From positions 1,798,001 to 1,862,000 of the forward strand of contig CM066293.1 in the NCBI GenBank assembly GCA_033816765.1: 64,000 nucleotides of DNA. The letters run 5' to 3'. Under the pieces are notes generated by a model that saw only the letters and a program-made list of their open reading frames with translations, searched no databases and had not been told where the DNA came from. A program made the position numbers and the translations under genes. Shown piece by piece: positions 1 through 10,832 of the stretch (the first letter of the stretch is position 1; each line of letters opens with the position of its first letter). The stretch comes from Nothopassalora personata. Its lineage: Eukaryota > Ascomycota > Dothideomycetes > Mycosphaerellales > Mycosphaerellaceae.

Positions 1-182
1 GGTGAAGTCTGACTCTGATGCTCCCAGACCTTGTAGAATGAGACCACGGTGTTGTCAAGACTGCTATGTCCGACTGCACTGGACGTGGTACGGCTTGTCG
101 CTCCTGTGCTGCTGTTGCTGTAGCTCTGAGACACTGCGACCCCGCTTAGTGACGCACTTATCAAAAGTCCGAAACCCGGCAT
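1..182 (-). CDS. Ser/Thr-rich secreted protein, N-terminal part, cut by window edge
   Basis: An open frame begins with an ATG at 182-180 on the minus strand and runs off the left edge without a stop (60 codons seen). The N-terminus (MPGFGLLISASLSGVAVSQS) looks like a short, weak signal peptide and is followed by a Ser/Thr/Asn-rich stretch, as in fungal cell-wall or secreted proteins. No family is recognised. The opposite-strand frame over the same bases has no ATG start and a Cys-run composition that looks non-coding. The remainder lies outside the window, so function and length cannot be judged. Confidence 0.45.
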   Translation of the reverse strand, partial: MPGFGLLISASLSGVAVSQSYSNSSTGATSRTTSSAVGHSSLDNTVVSFYKVWEHQSQTS

Positions 183-704
183 CGTGGCACTAAACACAGC
201 AATGTCCCAGGAACATCAGTGCCGCTGGGAAGGAAACGACATCAGTATTATACAGAGCATTCTGCAGGTGAGGGTGTGGCGCCTTATCTTTCAAGCCCCC
301 CAATAATCCGCGACATACTTTGTCTACTGGTGTCGCTGTATTTGAGCCGCAGCTGAGAACGGAACCTGGTAGAATACTACGTAGTGTAACAGCCTCATCT
401 CGATAGCTCATAGGTCTTTCAGCTGAAGGGCCCCTGACAGCGCCTCCAAGCCTCTCATCAAGCTTTCTGATGCAAGGGCGACGAGTCGCAGCTGTCCGTA
501 CCTCAACGCCGTACAAGTCTGCAGATCAATAGTCAATACCTCTATCAGCATCTTCATATCGCTACTCAAAGCCGGAAATCCAATGGCTTTCTCCTCGCCA
601 TGCTGCCAGCCCACCCGCGCCACGCTCGAAACGCGATACCATTAAAAATGCTCATCCAAAGACACGCATCCAATGCAACCTTTTCCAAAACCCACTCAAG
701 CACG
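183..704. other. Intergenic, no convincing gene
   Basis: This lies between the 5' end of the left-edge gene and the 3' end of the kinesin gene. Short overlapping frames exist on the minus strand but none starts with a credible ATG or looks protein-like. It probably holds the promoter of the left-edge gene and the kinesin 3' UTR. Confidence 0.5.
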
Positions 705-3109
705 CTATGCCTGCAAACCAAGTCGCATATTCTCCACCGTCTTGACTCCCACGCCCTTCAACTTTCCAAGCTGTCCAAGAGTCTTGATGGGGACGCTATC
801 ATCTAGATCGCAAAGACAGTTGACAATCGCTTCTGCCTTCTTTGCGCCTACACCCTTCAACGACTTGATCTGGCTGACATCTTTCGTGTTGATGATTTCT
901 AGTAGCTGTTTCGTTCGCGGCGTCTGTGCCGTCAATGCTGCTGCCAGCTCATCCTCCGAGTCGTTCTCTTGGGAAAGTGTGAGCTTCGTGCCTGGGCCAG
1001 AATCAGGCTGCGCTGCTGTCGGGCGATGTAGACTCTGCAGAGCAGGGCGCCGTATCTTGGTTCGTGGTCGATACACGAAGCCTTCGTCCTCGTCATAGTT
1101 CTGTTCATCCTCCTGCGCGTCGTGGTAGCTCTCGTCTTCGTCGGTCTTCTCTTTTCGACGCGGCGTCCCTCTTTCGACTGGCTCTGGATGATCCTCGTAT
1201 GTTGTGATACGTGAATGCTTCGCCGCCTTCTGGGCATCGATCTTGTCCTGGAGAGCCGACATCTTGCGCACAAGCTTTGCGTTGCCTGGAAAATGTGGTA
1301 GCGCCAGCTGATACATCTTCAGTGCGCTGACGTCCTCGCCTCGAACCTGATGTTGCTTCGCCATGAGCAGATACTGTAGTCCTTCTGCGCGTTCTGTTTC
1401 TTGGCCCTCGACTCTTTTCTCCAGCGCATCGAGTCTCTTCTGTACCTCATCTGAGATTGGGTCTGCCGTCACTGCAGTCTGCTCCACTCTGCCAGCCAGA
1501 GCCTCAATTACCTTTCGCTCTATCAGAGCCTCGATAGCCTCCTGTGACATCCCAGCCTCCACTTCGCTCTGCTTGGCAGCTTTTGCTGGTCGACCAAAAG
1601 CTTCCCTACTTGCTGTCCTCTTAGGTGACTTGATGGTAGCCAAGCGAGCCCTTGACTCTCTTGCTTGCGCTGTATTCGCTATCGGCGAAGGCCTTGGTGC
1701 AGCTTTCGGCTTGTCCGAGAAAACAGCGAAGGTCTTTGCAGGCTTCGGCACGTTCGTGACATCCTGCAGATGACTGCTATGCGACAGGGTCTTGGGTCGC
1801 AAGGGTTGTCGGTTCAGTGAGGGTACTGCAGTATTGCTGTCTTTGGCACCGTCGAGCTTGCTCTTTCCCGCGGGAGCATCACGGAAAAACGGCTGATTCT
1901 CGATCTCGTTGACCTCAATCTTCTTGGTCCGGTTCGCGAAGTTCAGACTGCTAAGTGTATCCAGGTGGTAGCTCCGCACCGGCGCGAGGTTCAAGATCAT
2001 GACTGTCAGGCCGTTGTTCTGGCCAAGTGCCAGGATGCGTGTCATCTTCGATTCCCGATATGGCACGCGCGTCTGCTTCTTCGAAATCGCTTCAACACAG
2101 GACGCAAGCACAAAGAGCGACTTGTTGATGGCGGAACTCTCGACGAGGCGGTCCTTGTTATTCTCCGTCCTTCGATTGTCCTCGGATCCAGCAAGATCGA
2201 TAGCTGAGGCGGTGCTGACACGAACCTCTTGGCCAATTGTTTGTACGATCTTGACACACAAAACCGCATGCGATCGAGACGAGTGGGCATTGAGCTTTGT
2301 CGCAGATGTCGAGCGGTTGACGTTGGCTTGGTCGTATAGCTGCTCGAACTCCTTGAGTGATGTGCAGGGCCTCTCGGTCAGTCCTACCACCACGGCCTTT
2401 CCGCTCTGGTTGTCGCGGATAGGAAGACCGGCCGGCGTCCGCTTCTCCGGTGGCTCGAAAAGGTCGAACACGCGGTCGTTGTAGATCTCGTAGTAGCTCA
2501 TCGCGACGTCCACCTGCGATTCGCCCGCAGTGTCCTTCTCCACCTTTCGCGCTCTTCGGTATATGCTCGACAGCAGACGCGGGATCACACCTCGATCTGC
2601 CATGCTCTTGCCTCCACGCATGGTGTGCGTCTTGCCCGTGCCTGTCACTCCATATGCGAAAAGGGTGACATCAAAGCCCTTGAACAGGTGCTTCACGGTG
2701 GGGGAGACCTCATTGTCGAAGATGTCTGCCTGAGTTGCCGTCTGGTCGTATACGCCGCTGAACTGAAAGCTGTACAGTTCCGACTCCTTCTTGGGGTTGG
2801 GAATCCTGACTATGCTCTTGCTGTCGGGCTTGTCGCCGGCTGCACTCGACGCGGTGACGATGACATCCTTCTCGATCTCGTTCTTGAGCAGCGGCCGGAC
2901 GCGAGCCACGACTCGCACGCTCATGTCGCCGAAAGATGTCGGTGAAAGATGTCCACTGACTGTCGTCGTGTCAGCCGTATCATGTATGCAAGCGAAGGAG
3001 CTGTCTTCAATGCTGATGCTCACGCGAGGCGTGCGAATGCAGGGAAAGCTTCACCGAGGATGTTGGCCGGGAGACGGCTCGAGCTCTCAAACTGCACTTT
3101 CTTGACCAT
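705..3109 (-). CDS. Kinesin-10-like motor with C-terminal helix-hairpin-helix
   Basis: Microtubule motor of 778 residues from two exons: 3109-3024 and 2955-705, with a 68-nt intron 2956-3023 (donor GTGAGC, acceptor GTCAG). Splicing joins the frames exactly and supplies the ATG; the long unspliced frame itself begins only with GTG. The motor domain starts near residue 40 (MSVRVVARVRPL). It has a P-loop at about 129-140 (FAYGVTGTGKTHT), a switch I NAHSSRSH motif, switch II DLAGSE and the VPYRESKMTRIL helix. A disordered charged middle and a predicted coiled coil (ALEKRVEGQETERAEGL) follow. The last about 70 residues hold two helix-hairpin-helix elements (LKGVGAKKAEAI, LKGVGVKTVENM). Motor plus C-terminal HhH is the hallmark of kinesin-10 (KIF22/Kid), which pushes chromosome arms by binding DNA. 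The kinesin call is firm; the subfamily is inference from architecture. Confidence 0.9.
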
Positions 3110-4401
3110 GTTCTTCCTTCACGCCAACATCAACCACGCAGCAATACGGTTTCGCGAGGAGGGATGAGAAGAATGAGCCTCGAATTCATTGAGACCCGCA
3201 AAAAGGAAGGAGACTGGACGTTGATGATAGTGCTGCATTCATCGTGACCGGAATATGCACTAAACACCCGCGAACCAAGTTCAAAGGCCTTCTCCTTGAC
3301 CTTACGAACCTGTATACGAAGCTGAACATGTGGGCAACCATGCCTAACATGACAGTGCTCCAAAAAAAAGAAATGGAGTGCTGCAAGATGAGACTCTAAG
3401 CAGTCACCGTAGGACATGTCCTGACCCAAAGTACGGCCAGATCAACGAACGCCAGACTGTCTTCACGTGCAAGGAGCAGCATCGACCGTCTTCGCTATCA
3501 TCTCCACACGTCTCTGTCCCGGTCAAGACTCCCTCCTCTGCCGGCTACTTTTACGACTACACCTAGCTTTGCACAGGCTTGATGATGGCGGAGATGGTTC
3601 GGGCGTCGAGCGTTCCATGAGTACAGTCGAATTCATCTGGCAAAAGGGCTCCCACTGTCTGGTCGTCCATTCGTCCATGATTACATATGCCATGTCGCTT
3701 TACGCGTATTGCAAAGACCGTGACAAGCCGTGCGCTGAGATCTGAGGTCATTGAGACCATACGCTTGAGGGTTAGCGTCATTTTCTCAGACCACCATCGC
3801 CTCATCCATTCTGCTGCAATCGACCTCTCTTCCTCGAGTCTTCGAACCACTGCCTTCAAGATCCCCTCACCCAACAAGAAGTGCTCAGCAAACTCACCGT
3901 TATCGATTAGGCGGAACAGACGGTCTTCTTGGTTACGACACATACGAGTCGATCGGAGCAAGCATGAAACCGCCGTACATAATCGGAAAGCGCTCGCCCA
4001 ATCAAGGCGCGTATTCCTCAAACGCCATCCATCTCTGAGGTGCAGCCGCCGACCTCATTTTGAGGTGCACGAAGAGGATATCCTACCGACGCGCTGCATA
4101 TCTATAGCTCTCGCACAGGTCAAGCAGTGCACCAAGACGACAATGAACACGAGTTTGGTTCTCACGCGACTGTGTGAGCCATGTTTCTAGGGCTAAACAC
4201 GCTCGCGCCGGAGTAGGACGAGAACCTCCATTATCTTCTCCTTCGCGCCATCTTTCCCTTTCCTCCGGGATCAGCAATATTCTTTCTCTACTTGTGTCAC
4301 TCTTTCGTTGCGTTTGCTTTCATCTTCTGTTGCCGCTGACTGGAGCTGGTCTTCAGATCGTACATACTAATCCTTACTTTCGTTTCAAACCCATAAAGAA
4401 C
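3110..4401. other. Divergent intergenic region
   Basis: This is shared upstream DNA of the kinesin (-) and the secreted Ser/Thr-rich protein (+). No RNA gene or repeat is visible. One minus-strand frame inside it is listed separately as a weak coding candidate. Confidence 0.5.
3563..4021 (-). CDS. Possible hypothetical protein or exon
   Basis: A 152-codon frame with fairly protein-like composition (for example EDRLFRLIDNGEFAEHFLL, then ERSIAAEWMRRWWSEKM). It opens with TTG, not ATG, so if real it must be an internal exon or the rest of a decayed gene. A plausible donor (GTGAGT) lies inside it. No family is recognised. The plus-strand frame over the same bases is less protein-like. It sits in the region upstream of two divergent genes, which argues against an intact gene. 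Confidence 0.25.
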   Translation of the reverse strand: MRNTRLDWASAFRLCTAVSCLLRSTRMCRNQEDRLFRLIDNGEFAEHFLLGEGILKAVVRRLEEERSIAAEWMRRWWSEKMTLTLKRMVSMTSDLSARLVTVFAIRVKRHGICNHGRMDDQTVGALLPDEFDCTHGTLDARTISAIIKPVQS

Positions 4402-5631
4402 ATGCTATCAGTGCGAGGTATTCTTCTGCCTGTGCTTTGCAGTCGATGGGCAGATGCGTCGCCGCTAACTACGAGATATGCCAACACGACTTTGAGCCGA
4501 CCAGAGACGTATACATCAACATCATCGCGCACGACTAGCCATGCATACATACAGCCAGCACATGTCGACTTCAGCTCCAGCTCGAAGACATGTACGACCT
4601 CTGCCGAGACTGATTCAAACCTTCCGCCGAGGGAGTCGCCCTCAGCATACGGTCTAGGGATCCTTACTGCCCCAGCGCCGACCACACCACCGGCGTCGAC
4701 AAGCCTCGACTTCACGTTTGTCGGACAGGACGCGACATCCGACGCAGCTCCTCACTTTAGCTATGCACCGGCACAATTGAGCAGCAGTATCGAAGTGGCA
4801 TCGGCCAGCAGCTACAGCACAAGGCGATACAGCAATGTATCGACGGTCATCAGATTAAGCAGCACGATGGTCACGTTGTACACGACTGCCCGGCCACAGG
4901 AATATGGCGCCCTTCAAACTGGCTCGGGGGGCGACGTCACTGTGACTTCGGTCACCACGATTTACCCAGACTTCGCATCTTTTACATCGTCGGCGAAGAA
5001 GCCCGAGCATATGACATCGACATCACTGGAGGGAGGATATGGTAGTGTTCCTCCGGCATATTCGAGCCCTTCCACCTCTGAAGCGACGACTACCAGCTCC
5101 GAAAAGGCTCCTTACTACACTGCCGCAAGCGGAGAAGAACCGACGACGACATCGAGCGAGCACAGCTCCACAACCTCCGATGCATCAGCAACACTGTTCG
5201 CATACCAGCCACCAAGTGACGAGATAACCTCATCGACCGCCCACAGCACCACGACTTCGAGCGAAGCTACCACTGCTAGCACGTCAGAAGCAGAGCAGTC
5301 ATCCTATGCGTATCCTCTTCCGGACGCCCAAAGCAGTGAAGCAAGCACGACAATCGAGCCCTCTGCAATGGCATACAGTGTGCCGTCAGGCCAGACGAGC
5401 TTGCCACCGGTCATTATCAGCTCATACGCCGAGTCACTCACGGCAACGTCGAGCGTGGCTGCATCGTCGACGTCCACAATTCCCGGGGGCATCACAATCG
5501 TGCCCGTCGAGCCGCACTCTACTGCCAGCGCAGAGGGGTGTCCGGCGACACTGACGGCCACGGTCACAGACGCTGGGGTAACCAAGACAGTCACTGTTGC
5601 GATGGAGACTGTTACTTTGCGGGCGTATTGA
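4402..5631 (+). CDS. Ser/Thr-rich secreted or cell-wall protein
   Basis: A predicted 409-residue single-exon protein. The ATG at 4402 is chosen because it opens a signal-peptide-like N-terminus (MLSVRGILLPVLCSRWADAS); the frame extends upstream only through non-ATG codons. The body is dominated by Ser, Thr, Pro and Ala with repeated TTSSE/SSTT blocks, the usual substrate for O-mannosylation. The C-terminus is a Thr/Val-rich segment (TVTDAGVTKTVTVAMETVT) without a hydrophobic GPI-addition tail, so it is more likely secreted or wall-associated than GPI-anchored. No enzymatic domain is seen. Function is unknown; low-complexity proteins of this kind are common in fungal walls and secretomes. Confidence 0.65.
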   Translation: MLSVRGILLPVLCSRWADASPLTTRYANTTLSRPETYTSTSSRTTSHAYIQPAHVDFSSSSKTCTTSAETDSNLPPRESPSAYGLGILTAPAPTTPPASTSLDFTFVGQDATSDAAPHFSYAPAQLSSSIEVASASSYSTRRYSNVSTVIRLSSTMVTLYTTARPQEYGALQTGSGGDVTVTSVTTIYPDFASFTSSAKKPEHMTSTSLEGGYGSVPPAYSSPSTSEATTTSSEKAPYYTAASGEEPTTTSSEHSSTTSDASATLFAYQPPSDEITSSTAHSTTTSSEATTASTSEAEQSSYAYPLPDAQSSEASTTIEPSAMAYSVPSGQTSLPPVIISSYAESLTATSSVAASSTSTIPGGITIVPVEPHSTASAEGCPATLTATVTDAGVTKTVTVAMETVTLRAY

Positions 5632-6005
5632 GCTGGTGTTGAAGGTTAAATCGCATACTATACGATTACCGTGTCTGTCATTGAGCGAAGCATGTAAATA
5701 ATTTATACAGAAGAACGTGAAGACCGACAGCATCTAGCGAAACGTTGAAGCACCATGATCCCTACAACTCATGGTGGGCATGTGACACAAGATCGTTGGC
5801 CGAGATAAAAAGGCTCGCAGCCTGCAGGAGTGACGCCACCGCGGACTCGTTGGAAGTTGAAGCTGCCTGCCGCGACATGCCGGTCGCTTCCACTCCCACG
5901 GCCGATTGTTGTACCACTGCGACCACATCATCACGTTGTTCTTGGTGCTTCCCTTCCCGTTTCCGTTATTAATAATATTGCGCTTGCGTTGGGCGACCGG
6001 TCAAG
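5632..6005. other. Intergenic / syp1 promoter
   Basis: This 374-bp gap between two plus-strand genes shows no coding frame of note. It should contain the 3' UTR of the Ser/Thr-rich gene and the promoter of syp1. Confidence 0.5.
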
Positions 6006-9000
6006 ATGGACCGAACGGAATACCCGGGCATGCTGGTAAGCAAGGCAATGCGCGAGCCCCGAGCTTCCGCGTGTTTGGGAGGACAAGAAAGCAGAAACGG
6101 TGTGCTGATGAGAGTTGATGGTGTAGCCCAAGTTGCAGCCTACGCAGGCTGTTGAGCTTTTGAATGATCGCGTCCGACAGGTGGGGAGATTGAATACCAC
6201 GATTGCGGACTGGCTAACGGTGAGTGAACTGGCGCATTGCCTGTAGAACTAGTTCTAGGGTGAGACTGATGGGAGGGGCAACAGGAACGGAGCAAGTTGG
6301 AGGAACAGTACGCGGCTGGCCTCAGGAAGCTTGCGCGACGACCGGTGGATGATATCGATCTTGGGTATGGGATGGACATGGACCACGCTGTCGCAAAGCA
6401 GGACATTGACGAGCTCGACACAGCATCTTCTCGACGCCATGGAGCGCCCTCACCAACTCGCTCGACACGCAAGCCGATGCGCACGCCTCGCTCGCCGCCA
6501 AGATCGAAGCCGACGTGGAAGCGCCGCTCCGCGCGTTTGCTACCAGCAATCGCGAAATGCAGGCCATGGGCACCGTCCAGGGCAACTTGGCCGCCATCGC
6601 CAAGGAAATCGACAAGGCACAGCAAAAGGCGGATAAGCTGCAGGGCAAAGGCGAAAGAGCCGAGGCGAACAAGGTTGCGAACGCGACGGCCGATCTGGAC
6701 AATGCGCGACAGCAGTGGGACTCGCAGGCGCCGTATGTGTTCGAGCAGCTGCAGGCCTTGGACGAGACGCGCGTGAATCACTTGCGCGATCTGTTGACGC
6801 AACTGGAGACACTGGAGGCCGACCAGGTGGAGAAGAGCCGAGTGGCGGCGGAGTCGTGCTTGAACGTGCTGTTGAACGTCGAGACCGACGACGAGATCAA
6901 GACGTGGTCGTTGAAGGCGCTGGCGTCGAAGCCGGCGGGGAATCGATCGAACAGGTCGAGTTTCATGCCGGCGCCCACGCTGTCGCGTGGTGCATCGTCC
7001 TCGGCGAATGCGCTGTCCACGATTCCGTCGAATCCGGACGACGATGCCAGCCAGCACAGCGCCAGCACACCCGAACCCAGCAGGAAGGGCGGCCTCAAAG
7101 GACTCAAGCGTCTTGGTACGGTCATGACGCGGCGGTCGAACAAGCAGCCTCAGGCACTGCCATCCACGTCAGAATCGCCGGAACGGAAGCCTCGTTCGGG
7201 GCCTTTTGCGGCACTGCGACGAAACAAGGATTCTTATGGCTTGGAGCCTCCACAGGAAGAGGCCGGTCCTCGGCGCCCCAGCTCACCACCGAGGATGGGC
7301 AGTGAGGTTCTAGAGGCACCGCCAGACAGCCAGGAGCCGACGAGTCCGATCAGAGGTCGCGCACCGCAGCTGGACACTGTCCACATTCCACATATGAACG
7401 GCAACAGGTCGCCGAACGCAGCGGCCGTCCCCAATGGCGGTCACCGAGGAGATCTAGCAGATTTGGAGCCGCCGAAGCCAGCCCAGTCGGAACCGCCGAT
7501 GATGCCCACGATTTCCGAGCCACAAAGAGACGGCCAGGGGTATAGCATACCACCACGCGATCTTGACCCCATTTCGCAAGCGCAGGCAGATGCCACTGCA
7601 GCGGCTGAACGAGCGGAACCTGCTTATAATGTAAACATCCGACAAGAGCCAATACGGGAAGAGGGCGCTGAGGCTGCGCTTGCAACTGTAGCTACGAAAC
7701 TACAGGCACCTCCCGTCACGCAAAGGCGCCTTGGAACTGTACGCGGTCGGCGTGATGCTCGCAATAGCGCGGTGATCAGCACATACGGCCCGCCAGACCA
7801 GGCTGCTTCCGAACAGATTGCAGTCCCTGCTCAACCCACCACCAAACGAGCAGTCGACCCTACACCCATCAACACGCAAGTCCCTGCACCTGTCGTGCAG
7901 ACTCGACCAGTGGCTACTGAGCCCTCTTCGAACTCTCTGGTCAACTCGCCGTCTGGTGCGTTCGCTGGAGCTGCGGCGGGAGCATCGACCTTCTCGTCTT
8001 TCAGTTCTACGAGTGAACCGCCACAATCTTCAGGCGCGGCATTCCGGCCAACATCGAGGGCTGCGACGCTGGACGCCCACGATAATCAATCGATTCGTTC
8101 TGGACGATCTACTGCAAGCCAAAGCCATCGTCATCCTGATCTCCATCACCCCGGCCTCAGCTCGTCGATCGTGGAGACGGTCTCTGCCCGATTCGAGAGC
8201 GGTAACACCGTCTCTTCATCGATCATTGGAGAAATTGCCCTCGCGCACAACTCCACGGACCGAAGTCCCAGCACCGGTCAAGAGACTATCCGCCTCGATC
8301 ACTTCTCGAGCCTGGACAAAGTAGCGCCAAACCCAGCCTTCCTCAGCCAGAATCTCGACCGCGATGGCGAGTATGCCGTCAATCTGGCCACTCTTGGCTC
8401 CAAGACACAAGTTGCTTTCAAGTATCAGCTTCGCGCTGATGATGCTCTAACGCATACGCCGCTGCAACTCAATCCAGTCTACAAGATCACGCCGGAGGCA
8501 ACGATGGTCATTATCAAGTATTCTTTGCATCCGAACTTTGCGCTCCCAGCTGCAAGGACTAGTGTTACGTTGCACAATCTTATGATCGCACATGTTCTCG
8601 AGGGTTCGAGGGCGAGCGGGAGTCAGAGTAAACCGCCGGGTAAGTCGTGAAAGCTGGTTGGGACGTGGTGAGGAAAGCTGACCTGGGTGATAGGGACTTT
8701 CGCACGTGAGAAGAACCTCCACTTCTGGAACCTTGGCGATGTCACCTTGAGCCAAGGTGCAGAACCGCAGCAGCTCTTAGTCAAGTTCGCGACTGAGAGT
8801 GAGCCGAGTGGTGGTCATATTGAGGTATCCAGGCCCGACTCGGCACTAGCATCGGTGTCGAGAGTATAGCTGACATGCCTCTTTTCTTAGGCCAAATGGG
8901 AAATCTCTGGAGACGAAGCGCAAGCCTTCGGGTCCGGTTTGACCGTTAGTGCTGCTCAATCGCAGGCAGAACACGACCCTTTCGCGGACGAGAACACTAA

Positions 9001-9076
9001 TCCAGCGGGTGGGTGGAGGCTTGTGCCGAATGTGAAGAAGGTGGTGAGTGGGAGCTATGTCGCGAAGACGCAGTAG
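6006..9076 (+). CDS. syp1: Endocytic adaptor Syp1/FCHo (F-BAR + mu-homology domain)
   Basis: Six exons give 911 residues: 6006-6035, 6127-6219, 6285-6364, 6424-8639, 8694-8824, 8891-9076. All introns are GT..AG, 54-91 nt, and every junction keeps the frame. The start MDRTEYPGML and exon-2 text LQPTQAVELLNDRVRQVGRL are characteristic of fungal Syp1. Residues 1 to about 260 form the F-BAR module (EEQYAAGLRKLARRP, coiled helices with REMQAMGTVQGNLAAIAKEI). A long Ser/Pro-rich linker follows. From about residue 650 (GEIALAHNST) to the end lies the mu-homology domain, ending at VVSGSYVAKTQ. Syp1/FCHo proteins bend the plasma membrane and recruit cargo at the earliest stage of clathrin-mediated endocytosis. 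In yeast Syp1 also affects septin organisation. The long exon alone would miss the N-terminal about 70 and C-terminal about 105 residues. Confidence 0.92.
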
Positions 9077-10299
9077 GGCGGTATGGCAAACTGAGGGAGG
9101 GAAGTGAATGTAAATACGGTCGCTGTTCTTATTGATACCCTAAGGAGGATGGAGGAATTGCAGATGATTCGTAATGCTGTACGGAATAGAGATTGAATAG
9201 AAAGCATTGCATTCTTTTCGTCGGCTTGGGCCGCGGATTTCAGGAGGGAGGGAATATCGATGTCTTGGTGATGGAGGCTAACATCCTCTAACAGCTCCAA
9301 CCTGCTACGTTCTTATAACGACATGGTACCCCATCGCCCTCTCTGCCGCGCCCTCTGCTCTGAGCTCTATTGTCGTTACAATCTTCCTCGAGGCAAAATA
9401 TTCTCATCCCTCGTCCTCTCTGCCTGGACGACTCTCGGGACCAGACCCCGCCCAGCTGCAACTTTACCAGGGATGCAGCAACTATATCGACGCCGATGGC
9501 GAAATTCGACGTTGAAATTCCTTGCGCTGGGGAAATTGTCAATGGGGGAGAGGTGTAGACAAAATTTGAGGCGCAAAAAGATTCGGCAGGGGGAAGAAGA
9601 AGGCGCTGCTAGGGAGGAGTAGGCCGTTGGATGTATTGCTTCTAGCGATGGAGAGGGAAGAGAGGATCCGTGATGGGGCATAGAGAAGAACAGCTAGCTA
9701 TGGTGAAGGTGAAACAACAAGGACGCCGTGATCCCCTATATCATAGCCACCGGTGCATGAATCTCAGGCTGACGGGAAGGAACCTCATCGCGCTCGTCGT
9801 GGCTCGTCTAGCTTTTTTTTTCTTTTTTTTTCTCTGGAGTTTTTCCCCAAAAAGTATAGACAGACGCGCTTTCGCCACGCGATGAGCGAGCGGATATATC
9901 CCCTCCTCAGCGATACGTACCCTCGGACTCGTACGAGATCTCACGAATCTTTCCGCCCGCTGTGCCCCCTTTCGACATCTCCTGCGCTTGGAGCCTCTAC
10001 TGGCGCCACTTTCCGTTGCACAGTAGGCTGGGCGGCTTTGCGTGCGTCGTATGCAATGAATGGTTCCGACGACTGGGTTGTCGGATGTTCGGGCACTGAT
10101 ACGTACTGAGTACTCATACTGCTGCCGTTGTGGGTGGCAAATGATGGAGGCCCGGTGCCTTTCAGGTCTTGCTTTTGTCTGTCGTCGGGTTGTGCAGCTT
10201 GGTGCATTGATTCTTTTGCCTGTGGCTAGGCTGAGAGCTCTGGCACTGCAGGTGGAGGGTCGAGGTGGAGAGCGTGTAACTCATCCATTGGGATCCTTG
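9077..10299. other. Intergenic with polypyrimidine tract
   Basis: No credible gene is seen. A T-rich run (9813-9834, T8-C-T8 pattern) is the only obvious feature and looks like a promoter-type pyrimidine tract or simple sequence. Short minus-strand frames here lack family resemblance. Confidence 0.5.
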
Positions 10300-10480
10300 G
10301 ATGCGCCAGAGTGACGTTGGGTCCGAATCGTGGAAGGGACCAGAGCGTGTCCGTCGGTTGGTGAGACACGGTGTCGGGACAAATGGAGCCGACTCGATGT
10401 TTTGACTGCTGGAGTGTGGTGGCAAGCAGGTGGAGGAGCTAGCTGGCGATTGATTTGAGTTTCTATGCTTGCTCGTGAGT
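10300..10480 (-). pseudogene. Decayed paralogue of the neighbouring 2EXR-type gene
   Basis: The minus strand matches the neighbouring pseudogene at 10833-11883 in short runs that shift between frames. Here DTLWSLPRFGPNVTL (about 10345-10300) aligns with RTLWPLSRFGPGISVTI there, and LHLLATTLQQ (about 10430) aligns with LYLLATAVQQ. Indels and a stop interrupt the match. Nucleotide similarity is also visible directly (GTCCGAATCGTGGAAGGGAC here against GTCCGAAGCGTGAGAGTGGC there). This is the remains of a tandem duplicate; the outer limits are uncertain. Confidence 0.5.
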
Positions 10481-10832
10481 GCGGAAACTCGGGCGGACTG
10501 TCGAGAGAAAATGGCCACGATCGTGCGAGTGGCGCTCACAGGAATGATCGGCAGTGGTGGGCCTGTCTGCGTGTTGGTGAGGTAGGCGTCTGAAAAGTGT
10601 GGGCTGCGGTGGAAAGGTTTGTCGTGAAGGTGGAAGCTTGTGCGAGAAGTGATGGGAGGAAACTGCAGATTCAGGGCCCTGAGCTTTCATGTGCGCCCAT
10701 TAGGGACAAAAGACCTCAATATCCGTAGATCAAGGCTAGGAATGTCATCAGTGCAGTCATGGTTGTACTGTATATTATACTGCCAGTGAGCAGCCCGAGC
10801 CACTACTCGATCGAACCCTTTCAGAACCTGCC

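Noticed and set aside
2924..3023. Kinesin starting at the GTG at 3023 or the ATG at 2924
   Set aside because: GTG is not a nuclear start here, and a clean 68-nt intron links an upstream ATG exon in frame, giving a better N-terminus. The ATG at 2924 remains a fallback.
4174..4401. Upstream extension of the Ser/Thr-rich secreted protein
   Set aside because: The extension starts with GTG and would bury the signal-peptide-like segment at codon 76; the ATG at 4402 is far more sensible.
9813..9834. Polypurine/polypyrimidine tract of an LTR element
   Set aside because: No LTR, target duplication or coding remnant nearby; composition is that of normal intergenic DNA.
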